64,000 bases of DNA from NCBI RefSeq assembly GCF_036711975.1, contig NC_091973.1, forward strand, positions 6,014,001 to 6,078,000, in the 5' to 3' direction. Source of the DNA: Onthophagus taurus (taxonomy: Eukaryota; Arthropoda; Insecta; Coleoptera; Scarabaeidae). Position 1 is the stretch's first letter, and the number at the start of each line of letters is the position of its first letter. The notes under the pieces were generated by a model, which was given only the letters and a program-made list of their open reading frames with translations, did not search any database and was not told where the DNA came from. Below, piece after piece: positions 1-11,479 of the stretch. The translations under genes were made by a program, and so were the position numbers.

Positions 1-394
1 GGGTTTAGCCGTCTTGAGAGACGTTCGGCTAAACCCGAATGTTTCTAGTTCTAGGTGTAGTGTTAGTTCTAGTTTTACACTAACACTGTTACTATGTAGA
101 ACTAACACTATACCTAGAACTAGAATCATTTGGGTTTAGCCGCACGTCTCTAAAGACGGCTAAACCCAAACGATTCTAGTTCTAGGTATAGTGTTAGTTC
201 TAGTTTTACACTAGCACTATCACTAGAACTAACACAAGACCTAGAACTAGAATCATTCGGGTTTAGCCGTCTTGAAAGACGTTCGGCTAAACCCGAATGT
301 TTCTAGTTCTAGGTCTTGTGTTAGTTCTAGTGATAGTGCTAGTGCAATACTAGAACTATCGAGTTTAGCCGCACATCTGTCAAAACGGCTAAAG
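1..394. repeat. Tandem palindrome array at the window edge
   Basis: Four hairpins lie at about 1-36, 132-167, 259-294 and 361-394. The first three have arms GGGTTTAGCC / GGCTAAACCC; the fourth is degenerate. The inner part alternates in orientation: GCCGTCTT..AGACGTTCGGC in hairpins 1 and 3, the reverse form in 2 and 4. Between hairpins lies a second inverted repeat built on TTCTAGTTCTAGGT and its complement. Spacing is about 130 bp, then about 100 bp for the last step. The array is cut by the left edge, so its full size is unknown. No coding potential was seen. Confidence 0.85.
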
Positions 395-3300
395 AAATTT
401 AATGGAATTAAATTATAACACTAATTTCAATCGTTAACATTTATTTATGATTAATATAATATAATAAAAATACAATACAAATTGATTTAAAATATTTCAT
501 TAATACAATAAAATATGAGTTGTATTATCTCAAACATTTCTAACTATTTTTAAATTTGTAGTTTGCTTCTTTGCTGTTCTCCATTTGATTCCTTTATTTT
601 TCATTTCTCGTTGAATTTGTTTTTAAAACTTCCTCACTTAATCTCCAAAAAGGCATAAAATAATATTACAATAATTAAAAATATTAAATTCGGTGATTCT
701 CAAATTGTAACTTTATAGAATTATCCCCAAATCATCCTATTTAATTTAAAATTAACTTAAAGTAAGATAATACTAAAATGGAAGAATGAAAGAATTTAAA
801 TAATTAGCTTCAATTTTGTTACTTAAAACTAAATCACAGAATCGCTTATAATAAATCTAAAGTTTGGCAGTAACTCAATCTGGTTGTTTTTAGTTAAAAA
901 AAAATAACTTAAATAATATTAATAATAAACTTTTTTGTTTTATATAAAATCTTAATATATTACTTTAAAGCTGCGTCCCTGTACTGTTTAAGTTGAGTAT
1001 CATTGCAATACTATATTAATAAAGAATATTTTCGACTGATAAAAAATTAGGAGTAGGCGGTTCAGTTTAAATGTAAAATACAAAAAGGACGATTTTCAAA
1101 TTGGACGATATCAATATTAAATTTTAATGAAATCAATTCGAAAAATCAAATCCTCAACGTTACGCGTATGGTGATGAACACAATAATCCGCGTATAATAA
1201 ATAAATAAATTAAAATAAAAAAGAATAAATTCGTTTTTGGCTCGATACTTTTAAGAAAATTTGTAGAAGACACCGTAATTCCGGCTTTGTGCTAACCCGC
1301 AAGATACCTCCAACCACATTCAAAAACACCTAAACGTATCAAATAAATCGGCAGAATGATCGAGATAAAAATTTGTTTTGAGAAAAGTCGTACTAAACAC
1401 AAGACAGACATATTCCATAGCAGTGGAATATCTCCACCAGTTGAATTAAATTTTATCGATTCATGGACATATTCCACTGGTATGGAACTTGCCAATTCTG
1501 CATTTAGCTCAATACAGCTTTTTCGCAATTAATTTTCGTTTTCCAACTTTCCACCCATTTCTCATCTTCGTTTTGATGCTTTTGAAGGTGGTCAGAAGCA
1601 ACTTGCGGATCAAAATACAAAGTCAGAATTACAGTATCATCTACATATGTGGATCATATATATACAGAGAAGTTTGAGCAAAGTTCGAACCTATTAAACG
1701 AATTTATTATATTCTTCCTAATCTCGCTCGAACATAAACCACCATACGATGACTCGCACAAAATGATTTACAACTGCGAGATGGGGTAGAATATAGGGCT
1801 TTATCAGTGGAAAATATTTAGGAACACAATGGTGTATATAAAAAGAAATCAAACCAACATAAATCAAGATCAATTAAACACATATCGTAATTTATATTAT
1901 AAAATAATAATTATATTGAATTTTTGCCTATTACAACACACATTGTTTAACTGATCTTAAATATGAATCACGATAAAATAAAATTAAGACTTAAACTTAA
2001 TATCACAGCCACATTTGATTCCATTAAAATAATTTATTAATTAAAGAATTTTTAAAAGATTGGAATTACAGATATTCAAAATCTAAAATATGTAATGCTG
2101 TGATTCATTGTTAGTTTGATTTATGATTTGGGGAAACATTTTATCGACTCAAAAATGTGCATTGTTAAAAATTAAGTTTAATGTAATCTGTATTCCAAGT
2201 ATTATTGAAATAATAAAATTTATACAGAAACGGAAAATTACTAAATTACGCCTTTTGGAGATTGCTTGAAAATGTGTATTGGACAAAATTTCCAAAAAAA
2301 ATTTTTAACTCATATTTAGAACTAAATTAGCAAAAATTCTTATATAACTAGATCGATTATATAAAGTTACTTAAAACTTGATTATTAATTTTTTTCTTTC
2401 TTTTCCTAAAAATATTATTTTTTCCATAGCAACAAACACAAAAAAAATCTAAATCATACCTGGGATTGCAGCCAATCCAAATAAATTCTAATAACCATCC
2501 GAAGAAAATCACGTTGCCGATCGGCTTCCGTTTGTTCATTCTCTCTCGACTTTTTATTCTCCATCTCGAAATTCTTCTAAAAAGTTCTGTAACAAAAATT
2601 TAAAATTAATTTTAAACACTTTTAAAGTTTATTGAGGTTACCTTGTTCAAGATGTGCGAAGCACTTAATAATTGAATGGAAAAATCTGCATTTGCACCCG
2701 GTATTTATACGCTCCGTATCGCAAGTTTTTGGCGTAAACCAATTAAAAGCTCTTAACTTATCAAAAGTTCAAAATAAAAAAAATTATACGTATAATATAA
2801 CTCAGCTTTTGATTAAAAGATGGCTCTGCATGTCGATCCTTTAAAAAAATTTTGTTAAATTTTGTACAATAACCTCTAAGAAGTTTTTATGATATTAAAT
2901 AAATTGATCAAATAGGTAATAAACGGAATTTTGGTGATAATAATAAAGTTATGATCGCTTAAATAGAACGTATTGCAAGTACACATTCCTAGTAATCGAA
3001 ATAACTAAAGATAAATAGAGGATATCATATCAACTTCCAGTTTTGATATCTTATTCCCACGCAGATTTTTTTTATCTTGATCATGAAGACACAACAAAGC
3101 CGTGGTACGAACATGCACGATCTAAAATATGTTTATGAAACCATATATTGTTATATGTTATATATATGAGGTGATCAATTTATGGTCGAATTTATATCTA
3201 ATTAGCTATAGTTAGTTAATCAACTTGTAAAATTATTTGCATCATTACCGTCGATTTTTAGTAGTTATGTAAAGAAAATCAAGGTTACAAATTTTTGTTC

Positions 3301-3519
3301 TAAATTATTTTCTTAGGTTTTGACTAACATTTAGTACTCCACCCTTCACAGGAATTAATATCTCTTTTAAGTGTTAAACACTGCAGATAATAACCAAGTT
3401 CAAGCAATTTATTTATATCAGGTTTGTCATTAGCACTTAAAGATTAAATACCGGAATGGCATTCCTTCTATTATTCAAGCCAATTCGGAAAACTGATAAC
3501 ACCTAACAGGCAAAATTCC
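395..3519. other. AT-rich intergenic DNA
   Basis: This stretch is very AT-rich with many homopolymer runs. The few open frames are under 80 codons, lack recognisable domains and are not joined by convincing splice sites. I see no RNA gene and no repeat structure. Confidence 0.6.
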
Positions 3520-4825
3520 TTCTCTTTTTATTACCAAAATGTTAGAGGTTTGAATTCAAAAACCCACATTTTCTATAACAACGTTATTAATTTTTTACTA
3601 ATTATTATAATGTTATTTGTAAGGATAAGGATTTTGCAGTGATTAATCGTGGGAGGAGCGGTGGGGTTTTGCTTGCACTAAAACACCATACCATTTGACA
3701 TTATCGATACTAGTCATCTTCGTGCAACAGTACCTATGATAGATTTAGTAATCTGTAGGTGTCTTATTAATGACAAGTCTATTTTAATTAACTAGTCTAA
3801 AATGAAGATGGCAGAATGGATTTGTTGATCTCTAATGCTGACCTGAATTTTCACATAATAAGATCTGATAATCCATTTGTACCAGAAGATTCTTATCATC
3901 CCAGTCTTGAAGTGGAGGTTTACTACTCTACTCCTACCAATCAACAGCGGTTCCCATCTTCTGATAATTTACAACTCATCGAGCAAATTACAATGCATTA
4001 TATGATCACTTCTTTAACTATGATTGGTCTTTTGTGCTTTCCCATACCGATGTCAATGAGGCATATTAATATTAAAAAACGACATTAAGTATCGTAACAA
4101 CATACAAGATACCATCAAAACAAATCCGTCCAGTATATGGAATTTTCTCCGAGCTAAGAAATGAGAGCAATGTTCTTGCTGATCCTCAAGATATTGTAAA
4201 TGCTTTTGCTAACATGTTTTCTGCTGTTCACACTGTATCTACTGATCGAACTTTCACTGAATCTGATTTCAATCCGTTGCCATACTCTTTTCATCCCACT
4301 ACAGAAGAGGAGCTAATTAAATTAATGGCAACATTTTCTAATAAGCATACTGCTGGAGATGATTTGTTGCCAAGTTTTATAGTCAGAGACTGCCGTTATA
4401 TATTTGCTTGCCCTCTTAAATTTATTATTAACTTGTCCATTACGTCCTGTGAATTTCCTGAACGATGGAAACGATCAAGAATTGAAGGGCTCGGTGCAAA
4501 AAGCGGTCATATCCATTTTTTCAAACTTTACAGTGTCACTAAAAAACTGTTTTCTAAGTTATAACATCAAATTAATGCCAGCTCCATTTCTAATGCAACT
4601 TCCAGTTTACAACGGTGGAGATAGCCATTTCTTTACACCAAACGATGCGCACTGCTGAGTAGGGCCAAGTTCAGGCAAAAAAGCAATTTCATCAAAAAGT
4701 GGAGCTGACCGGTTTTTGCACCGAGCCCTTCAATTGTGCCCTCTCAAACTATAGACTAATTTCGATAATTTCCAATTTTGCTAAACTATTTGAAAAGTTA
4801 GTATATTCTTTTATGTGTTTTATGT
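3520..4825 (+). pseudogene. Decayed non-LTR retrotransposon (endonuclease and RT fragments)
   Basis: Fragments in plus-strand order match a Jockey/CR1-type ORF2. FYYQNVRGL near 3532 is the start of an endonuclease. RSGGVLLAL near 3655 is an internal endonuclease motif. Around 3816-4000 comes DLLISNADLNFHIIRSD followed by VPEDSYHPSL, the endonuclease C-terminus. At 4214-4483 a reverse-transcriptase N-terminal region reads TAGDDLLPSFIVRDC then FPERWKRSRI. After an inserted MITE it resumes as LSNYRLISIISNFAKLFEKL near 4743. Stops and frameshifts interrupt it throughout, so it is inactive. Its 3' part is lost where the satellite array begins. The clade is inferred from motif style only. Confidence 0.8.
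4484..4731. mobile_element. MITE with ~28-bp terminal inverted repeats
   Basis: A 248-bp element starts GAAGGGCTCGGTGCAAAAA and ends with the reverse complement. The arms continue imperfectly for a further ~8 bp. AATT occurs on both sides (4480-4483 and 4732-4735) and is the likely target duplication. Removing the element and one AATT restores the retrotransposon reading SRI-VPS, which supports the boundaries. It has no coding capacity. Confidence 0.82.
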
Positions 4826-4830
4826 CCTTA

Positions 4831-6622
4831 TGTTTTAGTTTTTGAGAAAACAATATTTGAAGTTTTGATAATTTGCAATTTTCATCGATAATTTTCAAAA
4901 TTCGCTAAAAAATTAATTGCTTGTAGGACCCTTATGGAAATATCACCAATTATTAATGAAAGTATCCTAATTTTAATGCAACAAGCCGTTTTGAAAAATC
5001 GCTTTTAGTTCTTGAGAAATAAATGTTTGAAATGATCGACAATTTTTTCGAATTTTGCAATTTTCGCCGATTAAGTTTTAAAAATTCGTATAAAATCGAT
5101 TTCTTGGAATATGAGTATGAAAATTTCCCAAAATGTTAACAAAAATGTGCTCTTTCTAATGAACCAACCCGTTTTGAAAAATAACTTTTAGTTTTTGAGA
5201 AAACAATATTTGAAATTTTGATAATTTGCAATTTTCATCGATAATTTTCAAATTTCGCCATAAAATTAATTTCTTGAAGGATCCTTGTGGAAATATCACC
5301 AATTATTAATTAAAGTATCCTCTTTTTAATGCAACAAGCCGTTTTGAAAAATTAGTTTTAGTTATTGAGAAATAAATTTGTGAAGTGATCGACAATTTTT
5401 TCGAATTTTGCAATTTTCGCCGATTAAGTTTTAAAAATTCGTATAAAATCGATTTCTTGGAATATGAGTATGAAAATGTCCCAAAATGTTAATAAAAGTG
5501 TGCTCTTTCCAATGAACTAACCCGTTTTGAAAAATAACTTTTAGTTTTTGAGAAAACAATATCTGAAATTTTGATAATTTGCAATTTTCATCGATAATTT
5601 TCAAAATTCGCTAAAAAATTAATTTCTTGAAGGATCCTTGTGGAAATATCACCAATTATTAATTAAAGTATCCTCTTTTTAATGCAAAAAGACGTTTTGA
5701 AAAATCACTTTTAGTTCTTGAGAAATAAATTTTTGAAATGATCGACAATTTTTTCGAATTTAAAATTTTCGCCGATTAAGTTTTAATAATTCGTATAAAA
5801 TCGATTTCTTGGAATATGAATATAAAAATTTCCCAAAACGTTGATAAAAGTGTCCTCTTTCCAATGAACAAACCCGTTTTGAAAAATAACTTTTAGTTTT
5901 TGAGAAAACAATATTTGAAATTTTGATAATTTGCAATTTTCATCGATAATTTTCAAATTTCGCCATAAAATTAATTTCTTGCAGGATCCTTGTGGAAATA
6001 TCACCTATTATTAATTAAAGTATCCTCTTTTTAATGCAAAAATCCGTTTTGAAAAATCACTTTTAATTCTTGAGAAATAAATTTTTGAAATGATCGCCAA
6101 TTTTTTCGAATTTTGCAATTTTCGCCGATTAAGATTTAAAAATTCATATAAAATCGATTTCTTGGAATATGAGTATGAAAATTTTCCAAAATGTTAATAA
6201 AAGTGTGCTCTTTCTAATGAACCAACCCGTTTTGAAAAATAACTTTTATTTTTTGAGAAAACAATATTTGAAGTTTTGATAATTTGCAATTTTCATCGAT
6301 AATTTTCAAATTTCGCCATAAAATTAATTTCTTGTAGAAATATCACCAATTATTAATTAAAGTATCCTCTTTTTAATGCAACAAGCCGTTTTGGAAAATC
6401 ACTTTTAGTTTTTGAGAAATAAATGTTTGAAATAATCGTCAATTTTTTCAAATTTTGCAATTTTCGCCTATTAAGTTTTAAAAATTCGTATAAAATCGAT
6501 TTCTTGGAATATGAGTATGAAAATTTCCCAAAATGTTAATAAAAGTGTGCTCTTTCTAATGAACCAACCCGTTTTGAAAAATAACTTTTAGTTTTTGAGA
6601 AAACAATATTTGAAGTTTTGAT
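4831..6622 (+). repeat. Dimeric ~353-bp satellite array, left copy
   Basis: Two diverged monomers of roughly 175 bp alternate. One carries AATAACTTTTAGTTTTTGAG and the other TTTTAGTTCTTGAGAAATAA. The motif CCCGTTTTGAAAAATAAC recurs with its G of GTTTTG at 5171, 5524, 5876, 6229 and 6571, giving steps of 353, 352, 353 and 342 bp. About five dimers are present. The right edge abuts ACCGGATA-containing sequence near 6650. Confidence 0.92.
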
Positions 6623-7254
6623 AAAATTACCAGAAATTATAACCATAATGACCGGATAGAAATGCTGGATAACCAGATATCCGGGTTTTCGCAAAATCAC
6701 TAATTTAGACGATTGTGCGATTGAATTACATACGATTAGAACGAAGTATTTTGTTCATACTTAGCACGAACGATAGATTCCCGAGAATACGACATATTCA
6801 AAAAACCGTTTAAAATCTATGTATTAAGAAATACAATTTTCTCGGAAATTTCGATAACTCCGAAGCTTTTAATTGGTTTCACCAACAATTATAACGATAA
6901 CAAGCATATAAATACATGGTGTGAATGCTTCCACTTAATACATTAATAATTTTAATTGAGTACTTCATACATCTTGCCAAGGTAAAAAAATTTTTTATTG
7001 AAATTTCTTTATATAAATTCCCAAATAACTTCGAATCGTAGATGGATAACAAGAAGGGAGAGAAAGATGGAGATGAAGCGGCAAACGCTGATCGACAAAG
7101 ATTTATCTTAAGAATGATTGTTAGGATGTACTTGGATTGGTTGCAATCACAGGTAAGGTATTTTGAATTTATTTTGAGTTTGGTGGTGAAAAAAATGTTT
7201 TTAGGAAAAGAAAGAAAGAAAATAATCAAATAGTTAATATGAAGAATTTATTAT
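6623..7254. other. Spacer between satellite and P450 3' end
   Basis: Unique sequence. A short plus-strand frame from 7042 (MDNKKGEKDGDEAANADRQ..) runs to CAG|GTAAGG near 7152 and could be a small first exon. No partner exon or domain was found, so it is not called a gene. On the minus strand AATAAA at 7252-7247, just after the P450 stop, could serve as its polyadenylation signal. Confidence 0.4.
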
Positions 7255-8850
7255 TTAATTTATTTTTATAAAATTAATCCATAATCGCCCTTTCGCGGCA
7301 AGTATTACCCCGAATGGATCAAGTTCCACCGGCATTTTAGTTTTGTCATAATTTAATTTCATATTAAAGTTAGATACGAGTTTTAATAAAGCGATTTTTG
7401 ATTGTAACAAAGCAAATTTTTGTCCTATACAAATTCTGGGGCCATCTCCAAACGGCATATAAGTGTATTTAATAATTTTTTCTTTGTTCTCCGGTAAAAA
7501 TCGTTCTGGTTTAAAGACATCCGGCTCTGGAAAATATTTTTCGTCGTTTTGCAACGCATAAACTGGGATAACAATGGGTAAACCAATTTCTGATTTAAAC
7601 TCGGACGATTTTGTTGTTGATTTTGGGAATGTGTACTCTTGAGTGCATACTTTTGTTAACTGTGGAAATGGTGGATATTTTCGTAATGACTCTAAAACAA
7701 AATAATTTTGATAAAACAATAATTTCATAAAATCAAACTAACCATGAATCACGGCGTTTAAATATTCCAGACTTTGGACACCTTCAAATGTTATAACCCC
7801 GTTGCAATCGTTTAGGTATTTCTTAATTTCTTGTCTTAAATTTTGTTGCACATCCTCATTCTTGGCTAATTCGTAAACCATAAAATTCAAGGCGCTCGAA
7901 TTTGTTCCAAAGCCATCGATATAAACACCGCCGACTTGAGTCATTATATTCTCAATCGACATTTTTTTGCCCCGAAATTCTTTTATATGTTCGAAAAAAT
8001 CGTTTCTTTTTAAATTCATTTCCTCTCTGTATCTTTCAACATCTTCAATCATTTTCTTGTACAAATTTTCTAAGGATTTCGAAATTAATCTTAATGAAAT
8101 TACCTTCGATAGCCAAGGCATGACGAATAAAGCTATCACTTTCAATCCATTTTTTTTGTTTGGTTCAAAAATTGTTTTTCCCGCATTCCTCAACTTTGGT
8201 TCTTCACTTGTGAACGATTTCGCATCAATTCCTAAAGCAACGGATGTTACAACGTCAGTCGTATATCGTGCCATTAACTCCAAAGCATCCATACAATACA
8301 TTTCTGTTTTATTTAGTTCACTTTTAAGATATTTTACCATTTTATCACCTACCTCATTTATTTCAGGAAACATATTCTTAACCTGGAATCAAATTAATCT
8401 TAACTTTTGCGATTTAAAATTTTTTTTTACCTTAGATCCGGTTAAACTAAGTAAATGTTGAGTTCTAATGTCTTTCCAATCACTTCCTTTAACAACAAAA
8501 GGATTATTTCCAAAAATTACATCGTCCTCTTTGTTTACATGAATATCGTTATCGTGAAAACTAGAAAAATTCTTCACTAAAATTTCTTCGACTAATTCTG
8601 GATCTCTAATCAAAACGCCAGGTCTATTCATCAAAAAAATCCCAACATAACGACAATTTTCGAACTTTTTGTAAATTTCCGTGAAAACCATGGTCAGAGA
8701 TGATCGTAAAGTGACGAATTTGCTCATGTTTCCGAACGGGAAAATCGGCTCCGGTCCGGGAATATTTAAATTTATCCATTTTTTCAAAGTTTGCTTTTGA
8801 TAAAAGTAATAAATTACTCCAAGTAGTAATGAAAGAATTAACAGCGACAT
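7255..8850 (-). CDS. Cytochrome P450, CYP6-like
   Basis: Membrane-bound microsomal monooxygenase; CYP6 enzymes typically oxidise xenobiotics and small lipophilic compounds. Three coding exons, 8431-8850, 7743-8382 and 7255-7691, join in frame through introns of 48 and 51 bp with GT/AG ends to give 498 residues, a normal full length. The start is the ATG at 8850 because it leads into an N-terminal membrane anchor (LLILSLLLGVIYYFY). Visible motifs are the C-helix WKDIR, ExxR at E354-R357 (ESLR), PERF at 415-418, and the haem loop FGDGPRICIG with Cys441. The I-helix reads DGFGTNSS (296-303): the usual acidic residue before Thr is Gly299, which is odd. Family placement is by resemblance; the subfamily is not assigned. 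The gene lies between two inverted satellite arrays. Confidence 0.93.
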
Positions 8851-9295
8851 TATTTCACTTCGAGTGATATTAAACGACTGAAACCTTTCTGCAAATAACA
8901 GCTTAATATTGATAATTTTGTTTATGAATATGAAATATATTGCGTGTTTTGATGACACGTGAAGTAATGGTGACCTTAAACAATTCGTTTAATATGTTTC
9001 AATTGGAAAAGTAGACTCTACATATATATATTGATTCCTACAAGAAAAATTAATTTGGAAAATAAAAATACAATTTTTTTTTTTATTTATTTGAAGTAAT
9101 ATAGTATAATAATAACGTAATAAATTATGCAATTTTGTTGTTAAATTTAATTTTGTTAAATTGTTATGATAACCTTTACGTCTTTTGAGAACTATTTTAA
9201 ATCAAATTGCGAAATTAAATTAAACAAAATTTTTCAAAAGCTTTTTTGTAATTTTTTTGTAAAGCTGATAAGATGATGTTGATTTAACTAACGAA
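8851..9295. other. P450 upstream region
   Basis: AT-rich 5' flank of the P450 gene, with poly(T) near 9070. No clear TATA element or other regulatory site was identified. Confidence 0.4.
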
Positions 9296-11050
9296 GAGAG
9301 AAGAGGATACTTTAATTAATAATTGGCGATATTTCCACAAGGATCCGTCAAAAAATAAATTTAATAGCGAATTTTGAAAGTTATCGATGAAAATTGCAAC
9401 ATCGAAAATTTTATCAAAATTTCAAATATTATTTTCTCAAAAAGTAAACGTTATTTTTCAAAACGGGTTGGTTCATTGGAAAGAGGACACTTTTATTAAC
9501 ACTTTGGGAAATTTTCATACTCATATTCCAAGAAATCGATTTTATACGAATTTTTAAAACTTAATCGGCGAAAATTGCAAAATTCGAAAAAATTATCAAT
9601 CATTTCAAAAATTTATTTCTCAAGAACTAAAAGTGATTTTTCAAAACGGCTTTTTGCATTAAAAAGAGGATACTTTAATTAAAAATTGGTGATATTTCCA
9701 CAAGGATCCGTCAAGAAATAAATTTTATAGCGAATTTTGAAAATTATCGATGAAAATTGCAAATTATCAAAACTTCAAATATTGTTTTCTCAAAAACTAA
9801 AAGTTATTTTTCAAAACGGATTGGTTCATTAGAAAGAGCACACTTTTATTAACATTTTCGGAAATGTTCATATTTATATTCCAAGAAATCGATTTTATAC
9901 GAATTTTTAAAACTTAATCGGCGAAAATTGCAAAATTCGAAAAAATTCGCGATTATTTCAAAAATTCATATCTCAAGAACTAAAAGTGTTTTTTCAAAAC
10001 GTTTTTTTACATTAAAAAGAGGATACTTTAATTAATAATTGTTGATATTTCCATAAGGATCCTTTAAGAAATTAATTTTATAGCGAAATTTGAAAATTAT
10101 CGATGAAAATTGCAAATTATCAAAACTTCAAATATTGTTTTCTCAAAAAATAAAAGTTATTTTTCAAAACGGGTTGGTTCATTAGAAAGAGCACACTTTT
10201 GTTAACATTTTGGGAAATTTTCATACTCATATTCCAAGAAATCGATTTTATACGAATTTTTAAAACTTAATCGTCGAAAATTGCAAAATTCGAAAAAATT
10301 TTCGATCATTTCAAACATTTATTTCTCAAGAACTAAAAGCGATTTTTCATAACGGCTTGTTGCATTAAAATTAGGATACTTTAATTAATAATTGGTGATA
10401 TTTCCACAAGGATCCTTCAAGAAATTAATTTTATGGCGAAATTTGAAAATTATCGATGAAAATTGCAAATTATCAAAATTTCAAATATTGTTTTCTCACA
10501 AACTAAAAGTTATTTTTCAAAACGGGTTGGTTCATTAGAAAAAGCACACTTTTATTAACATTTTGGGAAATGTTCATATTTATATTCTAAGAAATTGATT
10601 TTATACGAATTTTTAAAACTTAATCGGCGAAAATAGCAAAATTCGAAAAAATTGGGGATCATTTCAAAAATTTATTTCTCAAGAACTAAAAGTGACTTTT
10701 CAAAACGGCTTTTTGCATTAAAAAGAGGATACTTTAATTAAAAATTGGTGATATTTCCACAAGAATCCTTCAAGAAATAAATTTTATAGCGAATTTTGAA
10801 AGTTATCGATGAAAATTGCAACATCCAAAATTTAATCAAAACTTCAAATTTTATTTTTTCAAAAAGTAAAAGTTATTTTTCAAAACGGGTTGGTTCATTG
10901 GAAAGAGGGCACTTTTATTAACACTTTGGGAAATTTTCATACTCATATTCCAAGAAATCGATTTTATACGAATTTTTAAAACTTAATCAGCGAAAATTGC
11001 AAAATTCGAAAAAATTATCGATCATTTCAAAAATTTATTTCTCAAGAACT
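9296..11050 (-). repeat. Dimeric ~353-bp satellite array, right copy (inverted)
   Basis: Same repeat family as 4831-6622 but reverse-complemented: GTTATTTTTCAAAACGGGTT and the partner monomer with CTCAAGAACTAAAAGTG alternate. About five dimers are present. Its right edge passes into TTATCCGGTC and GGCCGGATACCGGATAG near 11055-11095, resembling the CCGGATA sequence beside the left array. Confidence 0.92.
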
Positions 11051-11479
11051 ACCGTTATCCGGTCGAATTTAAAAAAATGGCCGGATACCGGATAGTTGCC
11101 ATATATCCATTTCACCACTAGTTGCCATTAATAATTTATAAAACGAAATTCCTCAAATTTTCATACTTTTCTTAATATTTACATATCCGAGAGCAAAAGT
11201 GAATGAGAGCAATATTAAGAATAAAAAATTAATAATTAAAAAAAAATAAAATAAAAAATTAATTAATAATTAGCTACAACTGTTCTTCTAAGCTTTTTAT
11301 TCCGTTTGTGATATATGATGTTGATATAAAAGCAGAGATAAACATTTATTCAATACCTTTATTAACGAATTGTAAATAATACATTTATTTTTTAGATGAA
11401 TTAAAGACTTTCACAAAATTTTCATGGCATTTTTAATAACATATTAATTTCTCACAAAATATATATATATATATTAAAC
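11051..11479. other. AT-rich spacer between two satellites
   Basis: CCGGATA-rich junction followed by AT-rich DNA with poly(A) and a TA microsatellite near 11460. No gene seen. Confidence 0.5.

Noticed and set aside
1-394. Telomere repeats (GGGTTTA resembles TTTAGGG)
   Set aside because: The motif occurs once per hairpin arm, not as a head-to-tail hexamer or heptamer array, and it is palindromic.
7042-7233. Small plus-strand ORF ending at a good splice donor
   Set aside because: No second exon, domain or codon signal supports it; kept only as a remark.
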